This document shows positions 48,437 to 59,876 of a DNA stretch of 64,000 nucleotides, one piece after another; within the stretch, counting starts at the first letter, position 1; each line of letters begins with the position of its first letter. Both the position numbers and the translations under genes were made by a program. Below the pieces are notes generated by a model. It had not been told where the DNA came from. It ran no database searches and saw only the letters and a list, made by a program, of their open reading frames with translations. The stretch covers positions 14,382,280 through 14,446,279 of the forward strand of contig NC_069133.1 in the NCBI RefSeq assembly GCF_026914265.1, in the 5' to 3' direction. The DNA is from Mya arenaria (Eukaryota > Mollusca > Bivalvia > Myida > Myidae).

Positions 48437-48440
<4 letters not shown>

Positions 48441-50057
48441 TATCATCATCGCCATTATTATAAAAGATGCGGTTGATATATTAAATGAATCTGAATAACT
48501 ATCTCATCATGTACAATAATTGCCTTCATGGTCACAGTTGTGCATATTTGTATGTAAATTATGATCTGAAATCCAGCAAAGGGAATTGATCATCGGGCTT
48601 TAGTAACTAACACGCTTAGTTGTTAAGAATTCAAGTTAAACGACTTCACAGACAGGACATCAAAATTTGTTTCTCCGCCGTATGAAAATGTATTAATTAA
48701 CTAAAACAATGATGAACAGGTAAGCGGAGTCCGGAAATACCGTTCAGATAACGGACATGTCATATTTATCATTAAATAAGAGAAATATTGGATAATAATC
48801 GAAATTACTGAAATAGTTAGGTATTTGCGATACAAATCTGACTGGAGAGTAATTCTTGCGGAAAGATAATGATTTCCTTAAATGAGATCGTTAAAGTATA
48901 TGTAGTTTCAAATTATAACTGGACTGGTTTCTGAAGTTTTAAAAAAAATATTAAAATGATTACAAGTGTTATGTCATAACGACTGTGGCAAAGGAAATTT
49001 CTCTTTTATTTAGGATAGTTTGTCTTCAACAAGGTACGTTATTATTGAAACATGCTTGTATGTAATCATTAGTTTCGCTATTCAAGTCGTTTTCCTTTTT
49101 GATTGCAATATCATAAGACCCCACTGATCTTGCATTTAAGTGATTTTTAAGTTTATGTCATATTAATATAATAAGATAATTGTCATGTGTCATCATTCTG
49201 AGCACTCATATACAAGTATTGATTAACAAATTAAAGACCAATGAGTGAATAAATTAAATAAATATGTTTAAAAACATTATAAATCATGGTCCGTAATGTC
49301 CCTAAATCTGGTCCGTAATGTCCCTTAACCTGGTCCGTAGTGTCCCTTAATCTGGTCAGTAATGTCTGGTCCGTAATTACCAGGGTCTGTAGTGTCCGTG
49401 ACCCCATTTTTGCATGTTTTCATAACTGTACGTTGTATAAAGAGACAAATGAATAAATGAGCGGGGCGGTTTCTTTATGTTGGATATCCTCATACGGAAA
49501 CGTAATGTAATGGAAACATAATGTCAACTGATCTAAAGTAACATACTTGTTTTATATCTCTCATTGTCAGGGCAACCGTGTAAAATAAAAAACAAAAAAT
49601 GTTTTGCAATTATTTTTTATATAACTACTTCCAATACAAAATATGGTCTTTATGCACGATATAAATTAAAACGATTTGATATTTCAGAATAGCGTGCGTA
49701 AATTATATTGCAGTTTTTGTTGTTGTGTTTTTTTCCCAAAATAACAACCAATTAAAACGTAATTGATTATGACTTAAAGATTAAATTGTACTATTCGTGT
49801 CTGAATGCCACCTTGATCATCTTTCACGATAAACAAACTCTACAAGGGTTTCTTTAGTTTAAAAATGCCCGACTTTTGTGTTTTCTTAGCTAAACTGAGC
49901 AATGCATAACGTATAACTGCTACACTCGTACAATTTCTTCGCAGTGATCGCATTTGCACCCTTTAATTAATAACGAAGCAATTATTTATTACTTTTACAC
50001 AATTGTTAGTGCACAGCAACTATGTTATTTGTAATGATTTACCAAAAAATAATATGA
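48437..50057 (+). repeat. duplicated upstream flank of locus F
   Basis: Homologous to 20480-21480 and 36900-38690. The unit is cut at about 50057 by the LINE and resumes at about 54681. Confidence 0.8.
49288..49400. repeat. 22-bp minisatellite
   Basis: GGTCCGTAATGTCCCTTAA-type units begin at 49288, 49310, 49332 and 49354, with a shortened unit from 49369 and decayed copies after. It is absent from the other paralogous flanks examined by eye. Confidence 0.85.
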
Positions 50058-51540
50058 GTATAAAAATAAAGATTTCAAGATTCAATATTTATTTACAGAA
50101 TATCCAGAAGGTCATAGCCCATGTGGACAAATATATATACAACATAGTGTTTTAAGGTGATTCCATGCATACAAATAACAAAACTAGACAACCAAAAAAT
50201 ACAAAACATAAATATCAAATACATCAACTTCATAAGTTCAGTTAATCAAAATATGTTTTGATACAACCTATTAATTTAATTAACGTTTCAATAACGTTAT
50301 ATGTTTAATCACAGATAAGTTGGAATAAAGGGTATACATGCACATATATACAATAGTTGTGCTATGATGAGAGTTATGTTTCCAAATATCTGTAACTCCC
50401 TATATCGGTCAACCTATACAAAACGAAACTATAGGAAGCCTAAGGGAAATCACTTAAACTTTAAAATTCACTTTTGTAATAGTCTTGTCTGAATCTGGTA
50501 AGATTAGATAATGACTGTTAATGTAACAAAATGATAGATTTAAGCAATCATGCGTACTTTTAAAAGCGTACTTATTTTGATTCAGGAAGAGATATGAAGC
50601 AAGGTGTATTTTTCATTATTTTATCAGTTTGTGTGTGTTTGGTATGGTTCTATATCGTATATTGTCTTGTATTGTTTGTGTATCGTCGTATTTAGTGTTG
50701 TGCTACGTGGTTATTGTCCTCTTTGCGTTACTGTCCGTCAATGTCCGTCTATGTCCGAGTGCGTCGGAGCGTAAATACTTGTTATTCGAGTTTGTCTATA
50801 TTTATAAGAGTGATTGATTGGTTCATAATGCTTTTTCCCCTTTTACCCGCTTCATTGCACACGCCCTTATTTACATAAACATATAAATCATTCCGTTCTG
50901 AATCGTCATCGATGCAAGTCAAGACTGCAATTGTAACAGTTGTTGCTTATCTATTTAATATTCGCTCTTATCCTTGAGCTGAAATATTTAACTCATTTAT
51001 TTAATATTCGCTCTTATTTTTGAGCTGAAAGATTCTTTCATATATAAATATTATTCAGACGTGCCTGGTAAGTTTATTACTCATAATTCTTAGAATGTTT
51101 TATGTATTTAACCGCGAAGTCTCCCTTGATATATTTACCGATCACTGTCCATTGTCTTTGTATTTTGTGTCATTAGTAATATGCTTAGCATATACTTTTA
51201 TATGTTTTAATATATGTTGTAGGTTTCATTCGACAACGTAAATTAATATTCGAACTCCAAAGTTGAGTGGTTTTGTCTTTGTACACACCCACTACAGATA
51301 CTTTACCAGAAGTATTTGCATACATCATTTATGCAACTATCACTTTCGAATTTGTTTTACTAAATAATAAAAGCTGAACACTCACTTATGTGACAGTACT
51401 TCTATGTAAAAGTATATCATACGTGTTTGTTAAACTAGTAAATATTTTAACTAACTACACAATACAAAACGTTACATGATAAACGGATAGATAACAATAC
51501 ACATGCAATAATTAGGACGCATACATGTCAACTGATCTAA

Positions 51541-51792
51541 CTAAAATGCATTGTTAACGTATATACTAAGATATTTTAATATCTCTTCTTTATCAGATGT
51601 AATGAATTGGATAAACTTTTGCATGTTTGATCTACGTCTATAAAATAGTGGTATATATTTACGTCTTATATCAGAGTATAGGCCACATTCCAGAACAAAG
51701 TGGTATTCGTCTTCTAAGACTTGACATGTATTACATTTCCTCTCATAAACGGGTATTCGATTGGGTTTCGCCCATCTTCCACTCTCGATCAT
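51541..51792 (-). CDS. LINE C-terminal zinc-knuckle segment
   Basis: 83 codons containing RKCNTCQVLEDEYHFVLEC, C-x2-C-x8-H-x4-C, the same type of motif as in the fragment at 34025-34624. It ends at the LINE stop codon. It belongs to the retrotransposon and is separated from the polymerase by decayed sequence. Confidence 0.65.
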   Translation of the reverse strand: MIESGRWAKPNRIPVYERKCNTCQVLEDEYHFVLECGLYSDIRRKYIPLFYRRRSNMQKFIQFITSDKEEILKYLSIYVNNAF

Positions 51793-52778
51793 AAGTATAT
51801 GTGCAGATTCACGTAACCTTGATAAACTAAATATATTTTTTTTTAATATTGCATGAGAATAAGTATAGTTGGAGTTTAAAACATGCTACATTGTTAGAAA
51901 ACAAAGCTCTACTAGAGGCTTCTAATCTTCCGTTCCAGTTTTGGATAAAATTATCATTTAGTCTCTGTTTAACATAAGCAAAAAATAATTTATCATTCCC
52001 TTCTTCTTGGAAGAGTCATACATCATAAAAACCGAGTGAACTCAACAGATCTCATAATAACGAGCACCAACTTTTCTTATTATGGTACCTTTCACAGTCA
52101 TTCAATAAAGTAAGATATATTTTCTTATTAAACTTATTATCACTTGTACGTAATAACTTAACCCAATACTTTATAATATTATTGTATCTAATTGTCTGAT
52201 AGTTTACACGTCCAAGCTCCCAATAAATAAAATCATTTTGTGTACTTCTTTAACACCCAACAAACTTTTACAATATTGCATATGTATTCGCTCTATGGCG
52301 TTACCTTTGACAAAGCCCCAGTCATCACTAACATAATTTAGAATGGGCGAAATAAGCTTATCAAACAAATCTAACTTGTGTTAAATAGTAAGGTCCGTAC
52401 ATTTATACAAATACTTGTTAATCTTTAAATTGCTTTTAAAGCTTGACCTGCAATTGTATTTTGAGCATCTGAGCCCCCGGGATAAAAACCGTTCCCAGAT
52501 AATAATACTAATTAACAATCTGAATTTCATTACCATTATAATAAAAAATGAATATTTGCCGGCAGATGTCCTCCCTTCCTAAAAACAATTATTTTTTATT
52601 TATCAGTATTCACAACTAAATTCCAACGTTCACAATATTCTGACAATAAAGTAAGCCTTTCTTGCAATTTCACAGCATTATTAGCAAACACAATAAAATC
52701 ATCAGCATATAGTATTAGAATAAGTTTAAACGAATCAATATTGATTCCATTAATAAACTTTTCATTGAAAATTGACTC

Positions 52779-53147
52779 TTAATCATTTAAAAACATCGAG
52801 AACAAGAAAGGGGATAAACATTCTCCTTGTCGTACACCTATTACACATTCATATGATCCACTCAACTGGTTACAATACTTTACCCTGGATTTCACTGATG
52901 AGTACCTGGATTTAATTATACCAAATATTTTTCCTCGTAATCCTAACTTAATAAGTTTACTCCAGAGATTATCCCTAACAACATAATCAAAGGCTTTAGT
53001 AAAATCGATGAATACACAGTACAATTGCTTACCTTGATTAAGAACATGCGTTAATAAACCATAAAGTACAAATGTATTATCTATAGTACCCATATTCGAC
53101 CTAAATCCAGCCTGTGCTTCAATATATACAGAATAACATTCGGCCAA
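52779..53147 (-). CDS. LINE reverse transcriptase, central part
   Basis: Motifs in order: EAQAGFRSNMGTIDNTFVLY, then CVFIDFTKAFDYVVRDNLWS with the first catalytic Asp, then GVRQGECLSPFLFSMFLND. A stop follows, but the frame continues to LYADDFIVFANN with the catalytic pair. Reverse transcription at a nicked target would be its role in an intact element. Confidence 0.8.
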   Translation of the reverse strand: MAECYSVYIEAQAGFRSNMGTIDNTFVLYGLLTHVLNQGKQLYCVFIDFTKAFDYVVRDNLWSKLIKLGLRGKIFGIIKSRYSSVKSRVKYCNQLSGSYECVIGVRQGECLSPFLFSMFLND

Positions 53148-53467
53148 CTCAGTCTGTTGTTCAAAATACGTGTAAAAAGTTTCTCCAAGGTACTCAGTAG
53201 CGTTATACCCCTATAGTTATTTTCATAATTAATACTACCTTTCTTATGTAATGGCATAACAAACCCTTCAGACCAAGACGCTGGAAAATGACCCGAATCA
53301 TATATATTGTTAAAAAGAGTATGTAAATATGGTAAGAGTAAATCTTTACCATAAATAAAAAAATAATTTAAGTGCATATCTGGACCGCCACTTTTATAAG
53401 TATTTAATTCCTTAATAGCTTTAGAAATACTTTCAACATTGATCGGTATATTTAATTCTTCGAACAT
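53081..53467 (-). CDS. LINE reverse transcriptase, N-terminal part
   Basis: Contains KSGGPDMHLNYFF, then ASWSEGFVMPLHKKGS and NNYRGITLLSTLEKLFTRIL, the usual finger-domain motifs. It is out of frame with the next segment through a shift near 53140. Confidence 0.8.
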   Translation of the reverse strand: MFEELNIPINVESISKAIKELNTYKSGGPDMHLNYFFIYGKDLLLPYLHTLFNNIYDSGHFPASWSEGFVMPLHKKGSINYENNYRGITLLSTLEKLFTRILNNRLSWPNVILYILKHRLDLGRIWVL

Positions 53468-53549
53468 TACACTAAATTCATTTTATTCATATCGTTCCAA
53501 AAAATAAACTACATCATCATCTGGCGTAAAAATCATACTTTTGGGGTTG

Positions 53550-53870
53550 TTAACACTTAAAATACTGCTCAAAAGCACCCAAAGTGACATTGGCACTCTG
53601 AATACCGGCAGATTGCTTCAGCATATTCCAAAATAATTTAGCATTTTTAAATCTAGCTTGCCCAAGCTTTTTAGTCTGTAACTTATCATAGTTAAGCCTA
53701 TGTTTTCTTATACATGTTTTATATTCTGACCTGGCAGCATTAAGTAAAACCCTATGTTCATCCGACTTATCGTTTCTATAAATATTCAATTGTCTATAAA
53801 AATATATTTCTTTTCCCAGCACACTCACACTCCGTAGTAAACCAAACTTTATGGGAAGTGTTGCGATCAA
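53550..53870 (-). CDS. LINE linker between endonuclease and reverse transcriptase
   Basis: The basic, helical stretch ARSEYKTCIRKHRLNYDKLQ followed by FKNAKLFWNMLK is typical of the connector in LINE polyproteins. It is shifted relative to the endonuclease frame at about 53868. Confidence 0.6.
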   Translation of the reverse strand: MIATLPIKFGLLRSVSVLGKEIYFYRQLNIYRNDKSDEHRVLLNAARSEYKTCIRKHRLNYDKLQTKKLGQARFKNAKLFWNMLKQSAGIQSANVTLGAFEQYFKC

Positions 53871-54649
53871 TTGTTAGTTCTTATTCTTCGTTTAAAAATA
53901 GGGGATACAACTGTATCTAATATGTCATTGAGCTGTAATATACTAGCATCCATATCGTGCGATGAAGTACTATTCCTAACATCATCATTCCATGTATTTA
54001 AACTATCAATAATAGTCTCACTACATAATCTTTCTTTATATGTTTGTTTATGATCATTATTCCAAACGTATTTATGAGGTATACTCTGTATTTCGTCCTC
54101 AGACTCACTGTTACTCGTAGCAACTGAAATTGAACTGCTAAACATAAACGTGAAATCTATCAAACAATGTTCAGATAAAATATTTGGGTCACTAACACAG
54201 AATTTATCAACACATTTAAACATATCAGGCGTTGAAATAACATAATCAACTAAACTAGACCCAGCTCTACCAACGAAAGTAAAATTGCCTTCTTTATCAC
54301 CGTCAAATCTCCCATTTAAAATGCACGTACCCGTCTGTTTGTAAAAACCTAATAAAATTAAGCCGTTATTGTTAATGCGGCCTTTGTCCTGGGAATTTCT
54401 AGCAATGCATGTATCAATAAAATAGCCTTCGGGCAAATAATCAATATGGTTTAAATTTTCATCCGTCACATAATCTGGTAAATAGGATGTATGTGCATTC
54501 ATATCTCCACACACAATTAAATTAAGATTATCGCCAAACATAGAATCGAGCTCACAAACACAATTAAGTAACCTGTCAAATGTATGACTGTCTACCATCG
54601 CTTGCCGCGAGCTACCCTCTGGTACAACATAACATAAGCAGATATACAA
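53867..54649 (-). CDS. LINE endonuclease domain, partial
   Basis: 260 codons. GDMNAHT (residues 48-54) is the Asp/Asn motif, and FVGRAGSSLVDYVISTP is the mid-domain Asp motif. LSEHCLI stands where SDH is usual, with Glu for Asp. The frame opens upstream to about 54680 without the domain's N-terminal catalytic part, matching 5' truncation on insertion. Confidence 0.8.
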   Translation of the reverse strand: MYICLCYVVPEGSSRQAMVDSHTFDRLLNCVCELDSMFGDNLNLIVCGDMNAHTSYLPDYVTDENLNHIDYLPEGYFIDTCIARNSQDKGRINNNGLILLGFYKQTGTCILNGRFDGDKEGNFTFVGRAGSSLVDYVISTPDMFKCVDKFCVSDPNILSEHCLIDFTFMFSSSISVATSNSESEDEIQSIPHKYVWNNDHKQTYKERLCSETIIDSLNTWNDDVRNSTSSHDMDASILQLNDILDTVVSPIFKRRIRTNN

Positions 54650-54680
54650 ATCATGTTCTAAACATATTTTCGATGCATAT

Positions 54681-54953
54681 TAAAACACAGCTTAAATTAT
54701 GTCTTCTTGTTATAAGCCTAAAATGAGATAACATGGTGACATAATATCGGTTTTCCGATAAAAAAACGGTTGAACCTATTTTAATGAAGGATTATCAATA
54801 AATACTATTGACTTTTGACAACGTGGATGGTCATCGGCAAAGGAATTAGTGCTCTTTTTATGCTGAAAAAAATCAATAGTTTGGTGTAATGAGATTTGTT
54901 ATTTTTTACGTTAACATATATAAGTTACAATCAATGAAGTATTTTTGTTTCTC
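54681..54953 (+). repeat. upstream flank of locus F, continued
   Basis: AAAACACAGCTTAAATTATG resumes the homology with 38687 onward, and CGGTTGAACCTATTTTAATG matches the sequence before 38798. Confidence 0.7.
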
Positions 54954-55165
54954 GGGGGGGGGGGGTGAGCTTATTTACCCTCGCCATCGGGTTATACCCA
55001 TTCGGCGAGCACGCTACGTTTTACAGTATTTATACAGATTTAATAACATTTTTAACATCTCATCTTTAATCGTAGCGTGGGTGCTTTGGACTGTATACAT
55101 ATAAATATTCCTACACAGTATGTACACATCTCTGGTTAAAAATTAAGCTCACCCCCCCCCCCCCC
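54954..55165. mobile_element. 212-bp foldback element with G/C-tract ends
   Basis: The left end is G12 then TGAGCTTATTTACCCTC; the right end is TAAGCTCA followed by C14. An inner inverted pair is CACGCTACG (55010-55018) and CGTAGCGTG (55071-55079). The left half matches 7432-7612. No coding capacity. Homopolymers as the outermost inverted repeat are unusual. Confidence 0.75.
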
Positions 55166-56631
55166 GCTGTGCTTTTGACTTTTATGTGTTTCAAATGGTA
55201 ATACATCAAGGATATAGACACACTTCTTGATCTTGATCCAGGTAAGAATTTTGCGTATTTTTAACATTTATAAGTTATAAGGGAAGTTTACTTTGTTAAA
55301 GAAATATTTCGTAAAATAAATGTCATTGACAATGCAGCTTGCGAATATTACAGACAATCGATAAAATAAATAATTGTTGATAGCTCTATGATTATAAATA
55401 TTTGTATATATTTCTAAATGATCATTTTAATGTTAGTTGTGATTGTAATTGTAATACATTATTTTATAAACTTGAATAGTAATTTGAATATATCGTTAAA
55501 TATCGTTGTAGGAAAACAAAATCACATAAACTCCCACCAAAAAATGCATATACGGGACGGTCTTTTTATGTTTAACATTAAAAAGCATAGAATAAAAATA
55601 CTTACGAAAACGAACTTAACGCACGAGAGTAAGGACAATAGTTATAAATGGTGCATTTGTTTCTTAAAGTATTAGGATATTATAGTACTTCAGTTTGTCA
55701 AAACCGTTTTCAGTCAATGATTAGGCCATTATAGGCATCATGTTTAATAAGATAGTACAGCAAGCATGGACTCAAAGGAACCTGTACAACAAAGCTAAAG
55801 CAATGGTTTGATGCATATTTGTATCATACATACTATTTGATGACTGCAGCAGCAACAACAACAACAACGACATTAATATCATCATCATCAACAACAAAAA
55901 CAGCAGCAGAAAAATATTCCGAAAACAACATATTATATTGACGCGATATCTCAAAAATAACATAAAAACATGAAACTTTCAATGTATCTGGAAATTGTCC
56001 GAGGTCCTTTAAAGGCATCTTGATAGCGTCCAATGCCGTTTCAGTTAATCTAGATAGTGTCTGAGATCTATTGAACATGCAGTTTCTGTACTATAATGTC
56101 TGGCATATTATGTCAGTTTCGTTCTATTATCTTACCATGTTTAATTTTATTTCGTGCAACTGATAAATGTTCTTGTAATTTGTCAACGTAATTTTAATAC
56201 GTTAAATGCACGTATCTAAAACGCGATGGGTATACTGTTTTTATTTGTATATGCTACATTCTCATTTGTGTAGATACATAATTTGACACAAACAAATTAA
56301 GTATATTTTAGAATTGTTAACACTATGTTATAGTAGGCATGGAAACGAGTACCCGAGTTCCCGATAATTTGTTCGAGTACCCTAGTACGAATTCACTATT
56401 CGACTACTCGAAAAATGTTTAAAAGAGCGGAAAAATCGAGCGCGCTGAATTATTATTTTTATTATTAATAATAATATTATTATAGTTATTATTAAAATTT
56501 TAGTATTTTTCACACTATGTTATACATACGAGAATAAAACTACATTCATGTATTCAAGATTGTTTATTTCACATAACTGTATATAAACTACTGTCAATAA
56601 GGAGTAACACATACATGTATATATTTTTCAG
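55166..56631 (+). repeat. upstream flank of locus F, with half-finger and short minisatellite
   Basis: It matches 30100-30700, then contains the half-finger block at 55500-55675 (NIVVGKQNHINSHQKMH and a following YKWCICF), then CAA/CAT simple sequence near 55848-55910. Three 31-bp units follow at 55975-56065, then a repeat remnant at about 56336-56470 with GAAAAATCGAGCGCGCTG like the end of the 47-48 kb element. The flank ends at the acceptor TTTTTCAG (56631). Confidence 0.7.
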
Positions 56632-56903
56632 ATTCAAATGGATATGCACACATACGGGACGCTATAAACGTGTTAGACCAGTAGGGCTGATTTGTCCCGG
56701 AACTCTGATTTAAAGTGTCACATGAAAATACATATAGGATAGAACCATTCAACTGTGTGATCTATGATTTCTCTTGAAAAATTCATTGACAAACACATTG
56801 AAGAATGACCACTGAACGAAAGCCATACGATTGAAAGATATTCGATGCTGTTTTTTCTCAGAAACCATCTTTACATGCACATATAAGAATACACAAAGGA
56901 GAA

Positions 56904-57338
56904 ATGCCGTACAATTGTGAGATATGTGATGCTGCTTTCGGTCAGAAAGCCTCTTTACAGTCACATATAAGAATACACACAAGAGAAAAGCCGTACAAAT
57001 GTGAGATATGTAATGCTTCTTTCGGTCAGAAAGCCTCTTTACAGTCACATATAAGAATACACACAGGAGAAAAGCCATACAAATGTGACATATGTGATGC
57101 TACTTTCATTACAAAAAGTAATTTACGGACATATATTAGAATACATATATTAAGCAAGAAGACTTACAAGTGTGAGATATGTAATGCTTCTTTCCGTCAG
57201 AAACCCGCTTTACAGTCACATATAAGAATACATACAGGAGAAAAGCCGTATGAATGTGAGATATATGATGATGCTTTCTCTCAGATAGGCTCTTTACAGT
57301 CACATTTAAGAATACATACAAATATTTGCGAGTATTAA
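56904..57338 (+). CDS. open finger block of locus F (five units)
   Basis: 144 codons. Units 1, 2 and 4 are intact (SFGQKASLQSHIRIH type). Unit 3 has Tyr for its first His and a long linker, HILSKKTYK. Unit 5 has Tyr for its second Cys. The frame ends in sequence derived from the hAT-like element (NICEY). Confidence 0.45.
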   Translation: MPYNCEICDAAFGQKASLQSHIRIHTREKPYKCEICNASFGQKASLQSHIRIHTGEKPYKCDICDATFITKSNLRTYIRIHILSKKTYKCEICNASFRQKPALQSHIRIHTGEKPYECEIYDDAFSQIGSLQSHLRIHTNICEY

Positions 57339-57393
57339 AAAAGTTAAATTCGAACCCTGCATGCAAGAAGCAGTTCAAGAGTGATACATGTAA

Positions 57394-57519
<126 letters not shown>

Positions 57520-57874
57520 TGACCTTTACAGAGACATATAAGAATACATACAGGAGAGAAGCCATACAATTGTACAATATGTGATATTGCTTTTTCTCAA
57601 AAAATAAACTTAAAGACACATATTAGAATACACACAGGTGAGAAGCCATACAATTGTGAGACATTTGATGCTACCTTTACAAAAGGTAATTTACAGTCAC
57701 ATATAAGAACACATACAGGCGAAAAGCCTTACCCCTGTGGAACATGTGATGCTGCTTTCTCTCGAAGAGTTTTTTTACAGACACACACTAGAATACACAC
57801 AGGAGAGAAGTCATAAAAGTGTGAACTAAGTGATGTTGCTTCCTCGCGAAAAGGTAATTAAAATACACACAGGC

Positions 57875-58029
57875 CAGGGTTAAACCATTATTTTCATATA
57901 ATATATACTTTTTCCTTGCAAACACAAAGGTTTCCCATAAAAATACGAGTGAGTGTCTGGTTTTGCGAGTTGAAAATTTTAGCACTCGCAAATATTTGCG
58001 AGTATTAAAAAAGTTAAATTCGAACCCTG
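57875..58029. mobile_element. hAT-like MITE, about 155 bp, in locus F
   Basis: The ends are CAGGGTTAAACC and GGTTCGAACCCTG-like sequence (TTCGAACCCTG, 58019-58029), inverted over about 7-8 bp. It separates the linker ACACACAGGC from AAGAAGCCG of one finger. An internal palindrome ACTCGCAAATATTTGCGAGT lies at about 57982-58001. Its right half plus the next finger is copied at about 57320-57440. The target duplication is not clear. Confidence 0.6.
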
Positions 58030-58331
58030 CATGCAAGAAGCCGTTCAAGAGTGATACATGTAATGCTACTTTCTCTACAAAGACTTATTCACAGACGCAT
58101 ATTAGAATACACACAGGCGGTAATCCTCACAAGTGTGAGGTATGTGATACTGCCCTCTCTTTAAAACGAAATTTATATACGCATATAATAAAACACACAG
58201 GCGTGATGCATGCTTTCTCTCAGCAAACCTCTTTTCAAACTCATTTAAGAACACACACAGAAGAGAAACCATACAACTTTAAAAAAAGTGTACATATGAT
58301 TTTTTCTTTTAAGACAAGGAAATCATACTAG
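57963..58331 (+). pseudogene. terminal finger remnants of locus F
   Basis: 122 codons. The first ~25 residues are transposon sequence, then [15 protein letters not shown] (first Cys lost), one good finger HKCEVCDTALSLKRNLYTH, and a unit missing its Cys half. The tail KKSVHMIFSFKTRKSY is out of pattern. Confidence 0.55.
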
Positions 58332-59876
58332 TATATGGTTTAAATTTGTTTAACATGTTTCCAGTCAATACTTGGGGTCATTAAGTTATGAAACTACACG
58401 CTTCCTGTTTTAACAACAAATAAATCGTCTGGTATATATCCTTTATCCTTTGATTCGTAAGGGTTCGGTCATTTTCTGATAATATTAGGTACTGCTCTGG
58501 TCTCTAGAGTTTTTCAAAAGGTTTCACTTAATTTCCTTTTGAATTTAATTTCGCGGACTCGTTAAACGTTACATTATTCATTTTGTCTCTGCAGAAGAAA
58601 TGGATAACAATCGAACCAACATCTCATATGAAGTATGCGGATATGTATTACATCGAACTAAAATCGGAACTTGAGAACGTAAACACTTAGATCCAAAAAG
58701 TATTCCATATGCTCAAGTAACGAGGTTGTTCATTAAAGAGATTGCAGTATACTCTTTCGCATTTTACACATTCGTAAACCATTGCGTAAGTTGTTTGTTA
58801 TGTTATGTAATCAAGGACGGGTCCCTTATAGCCCAGAATGAAAAATGTGCTCACCGGTTATTAACATTTCAAAGGAAAAGAGCTGACAAATACTTAAGTC
58901 CGATCTTATGCATTTAACCATGAATGTTCCTTTGTTTTCATATATATTGATATCAATCCATTTAATCGCAAAACAATGTTGATTTTATACAAGTGAAAAA
59001 GAATGATATTACAAAACATGTCCATACCATCGGTAACGAACTAACAGTAACTTCTGCAACTATTTGGAAGAAGCAGACTAAGTTTGTTGCGGTTAACGCC
59101 GTGTTTTACATAATAATGTATTTGATTAGGTGATTTAATTGGCCTGAGCCGTGTCATTAAAACAAATGCCGTCCAGGCTTCTTTTTAATTGATGTTTAAT
59201 GTATCGAGTAGCTGATGTATATATTTTTTCAATGTTGTTAAATTTAGAGATCTCTTTATATAACTTTTATTGAAATAAAGTTTGACATTGTGCTTTTTTC
59301 TTTATATTCATTATAAAAATTAACCTGAACTAAAATTAAAAGGCCGAAATGTCTCTGTTGAAAATATCCCGCGATCACTATTTGAGTTAAGTGTGACTTT
59401 TTAAAAAAGACGAAGGACAAGTGTTCTTTTACAAACAGCGTCGGATCCGCTGTCTAGTCAGACCAAACGGGGCCTTGTTCCTTGTCCTGGAGAGACGATA
59501 CATGGACATACCGTGTGACAGTGCTATCAATTGGTGAATGTTAAGGAACAAGGCTAGCTCTTTAGGGTTACATTCCGTCTGTGCACTATGCTACAAAAAT
59601 ATCAAATGACTTATCAGAGCATTCGCCAAGCAAAGCCCGAGTGCGAGTAGAAAATAGCTTACACACTGCTACCAAAGTTATGTAAAAACGTCTAAACACG
59701 TTGTGTAAAATCCTCCACTTAAGTTTTAAATTCGTAGAAAACAAGAGACACATGGAAGAAAAGTTCACATACATAGTTAAAAGTTTTTAAAAAAAATGAC
59801 GACCTACAAAATTGGATGCACATATTGTTGCATTCTAATGTACCTAAGGGACAAAAATCTTTTACAAGTAGTTTTT
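58332..59876 (+). repeat. duplicated 3' flank of locus F
   Basis: Homologous to 31850-33300 and 44880-46670, for example ACAAGGCTAGCTCTTTAGGG near 59550. It is interrupted at 59876 and resumes at 63809. Confidence 0.8.

Larger units (their letters stand above)
50058..54680 (-). mobile_element. LINE with endonuclease and reverse transcriptase, 5'-truncated and frameshifted
   Basis: The limits come from the empty paralogous site near 38685: TATAAAAA there corresponds to sequence on either side here. On the minus strand the order is part of an AP-type endonuclease (54680-53867), a linker, reverse transcriptase (53467 to about 52600, with YADD at 52709-52698), a C-terminal CCHC-like motif (CNTC..H....C at about 51730-51670), and about 1.4 kb of 3' untranslated sequence ending TGTAAATAAATATTGAATC. 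The endonuclease lacks its N-terminal third. Several frameshifts and a stop just before YADD make it inactive. Clade not determined. Confidence 0.85.

Noticed and set aside
48253..48498. Frames rich in Ile around 48231-48498
   Set aside because: They come from the (ATT)n microsatellite.
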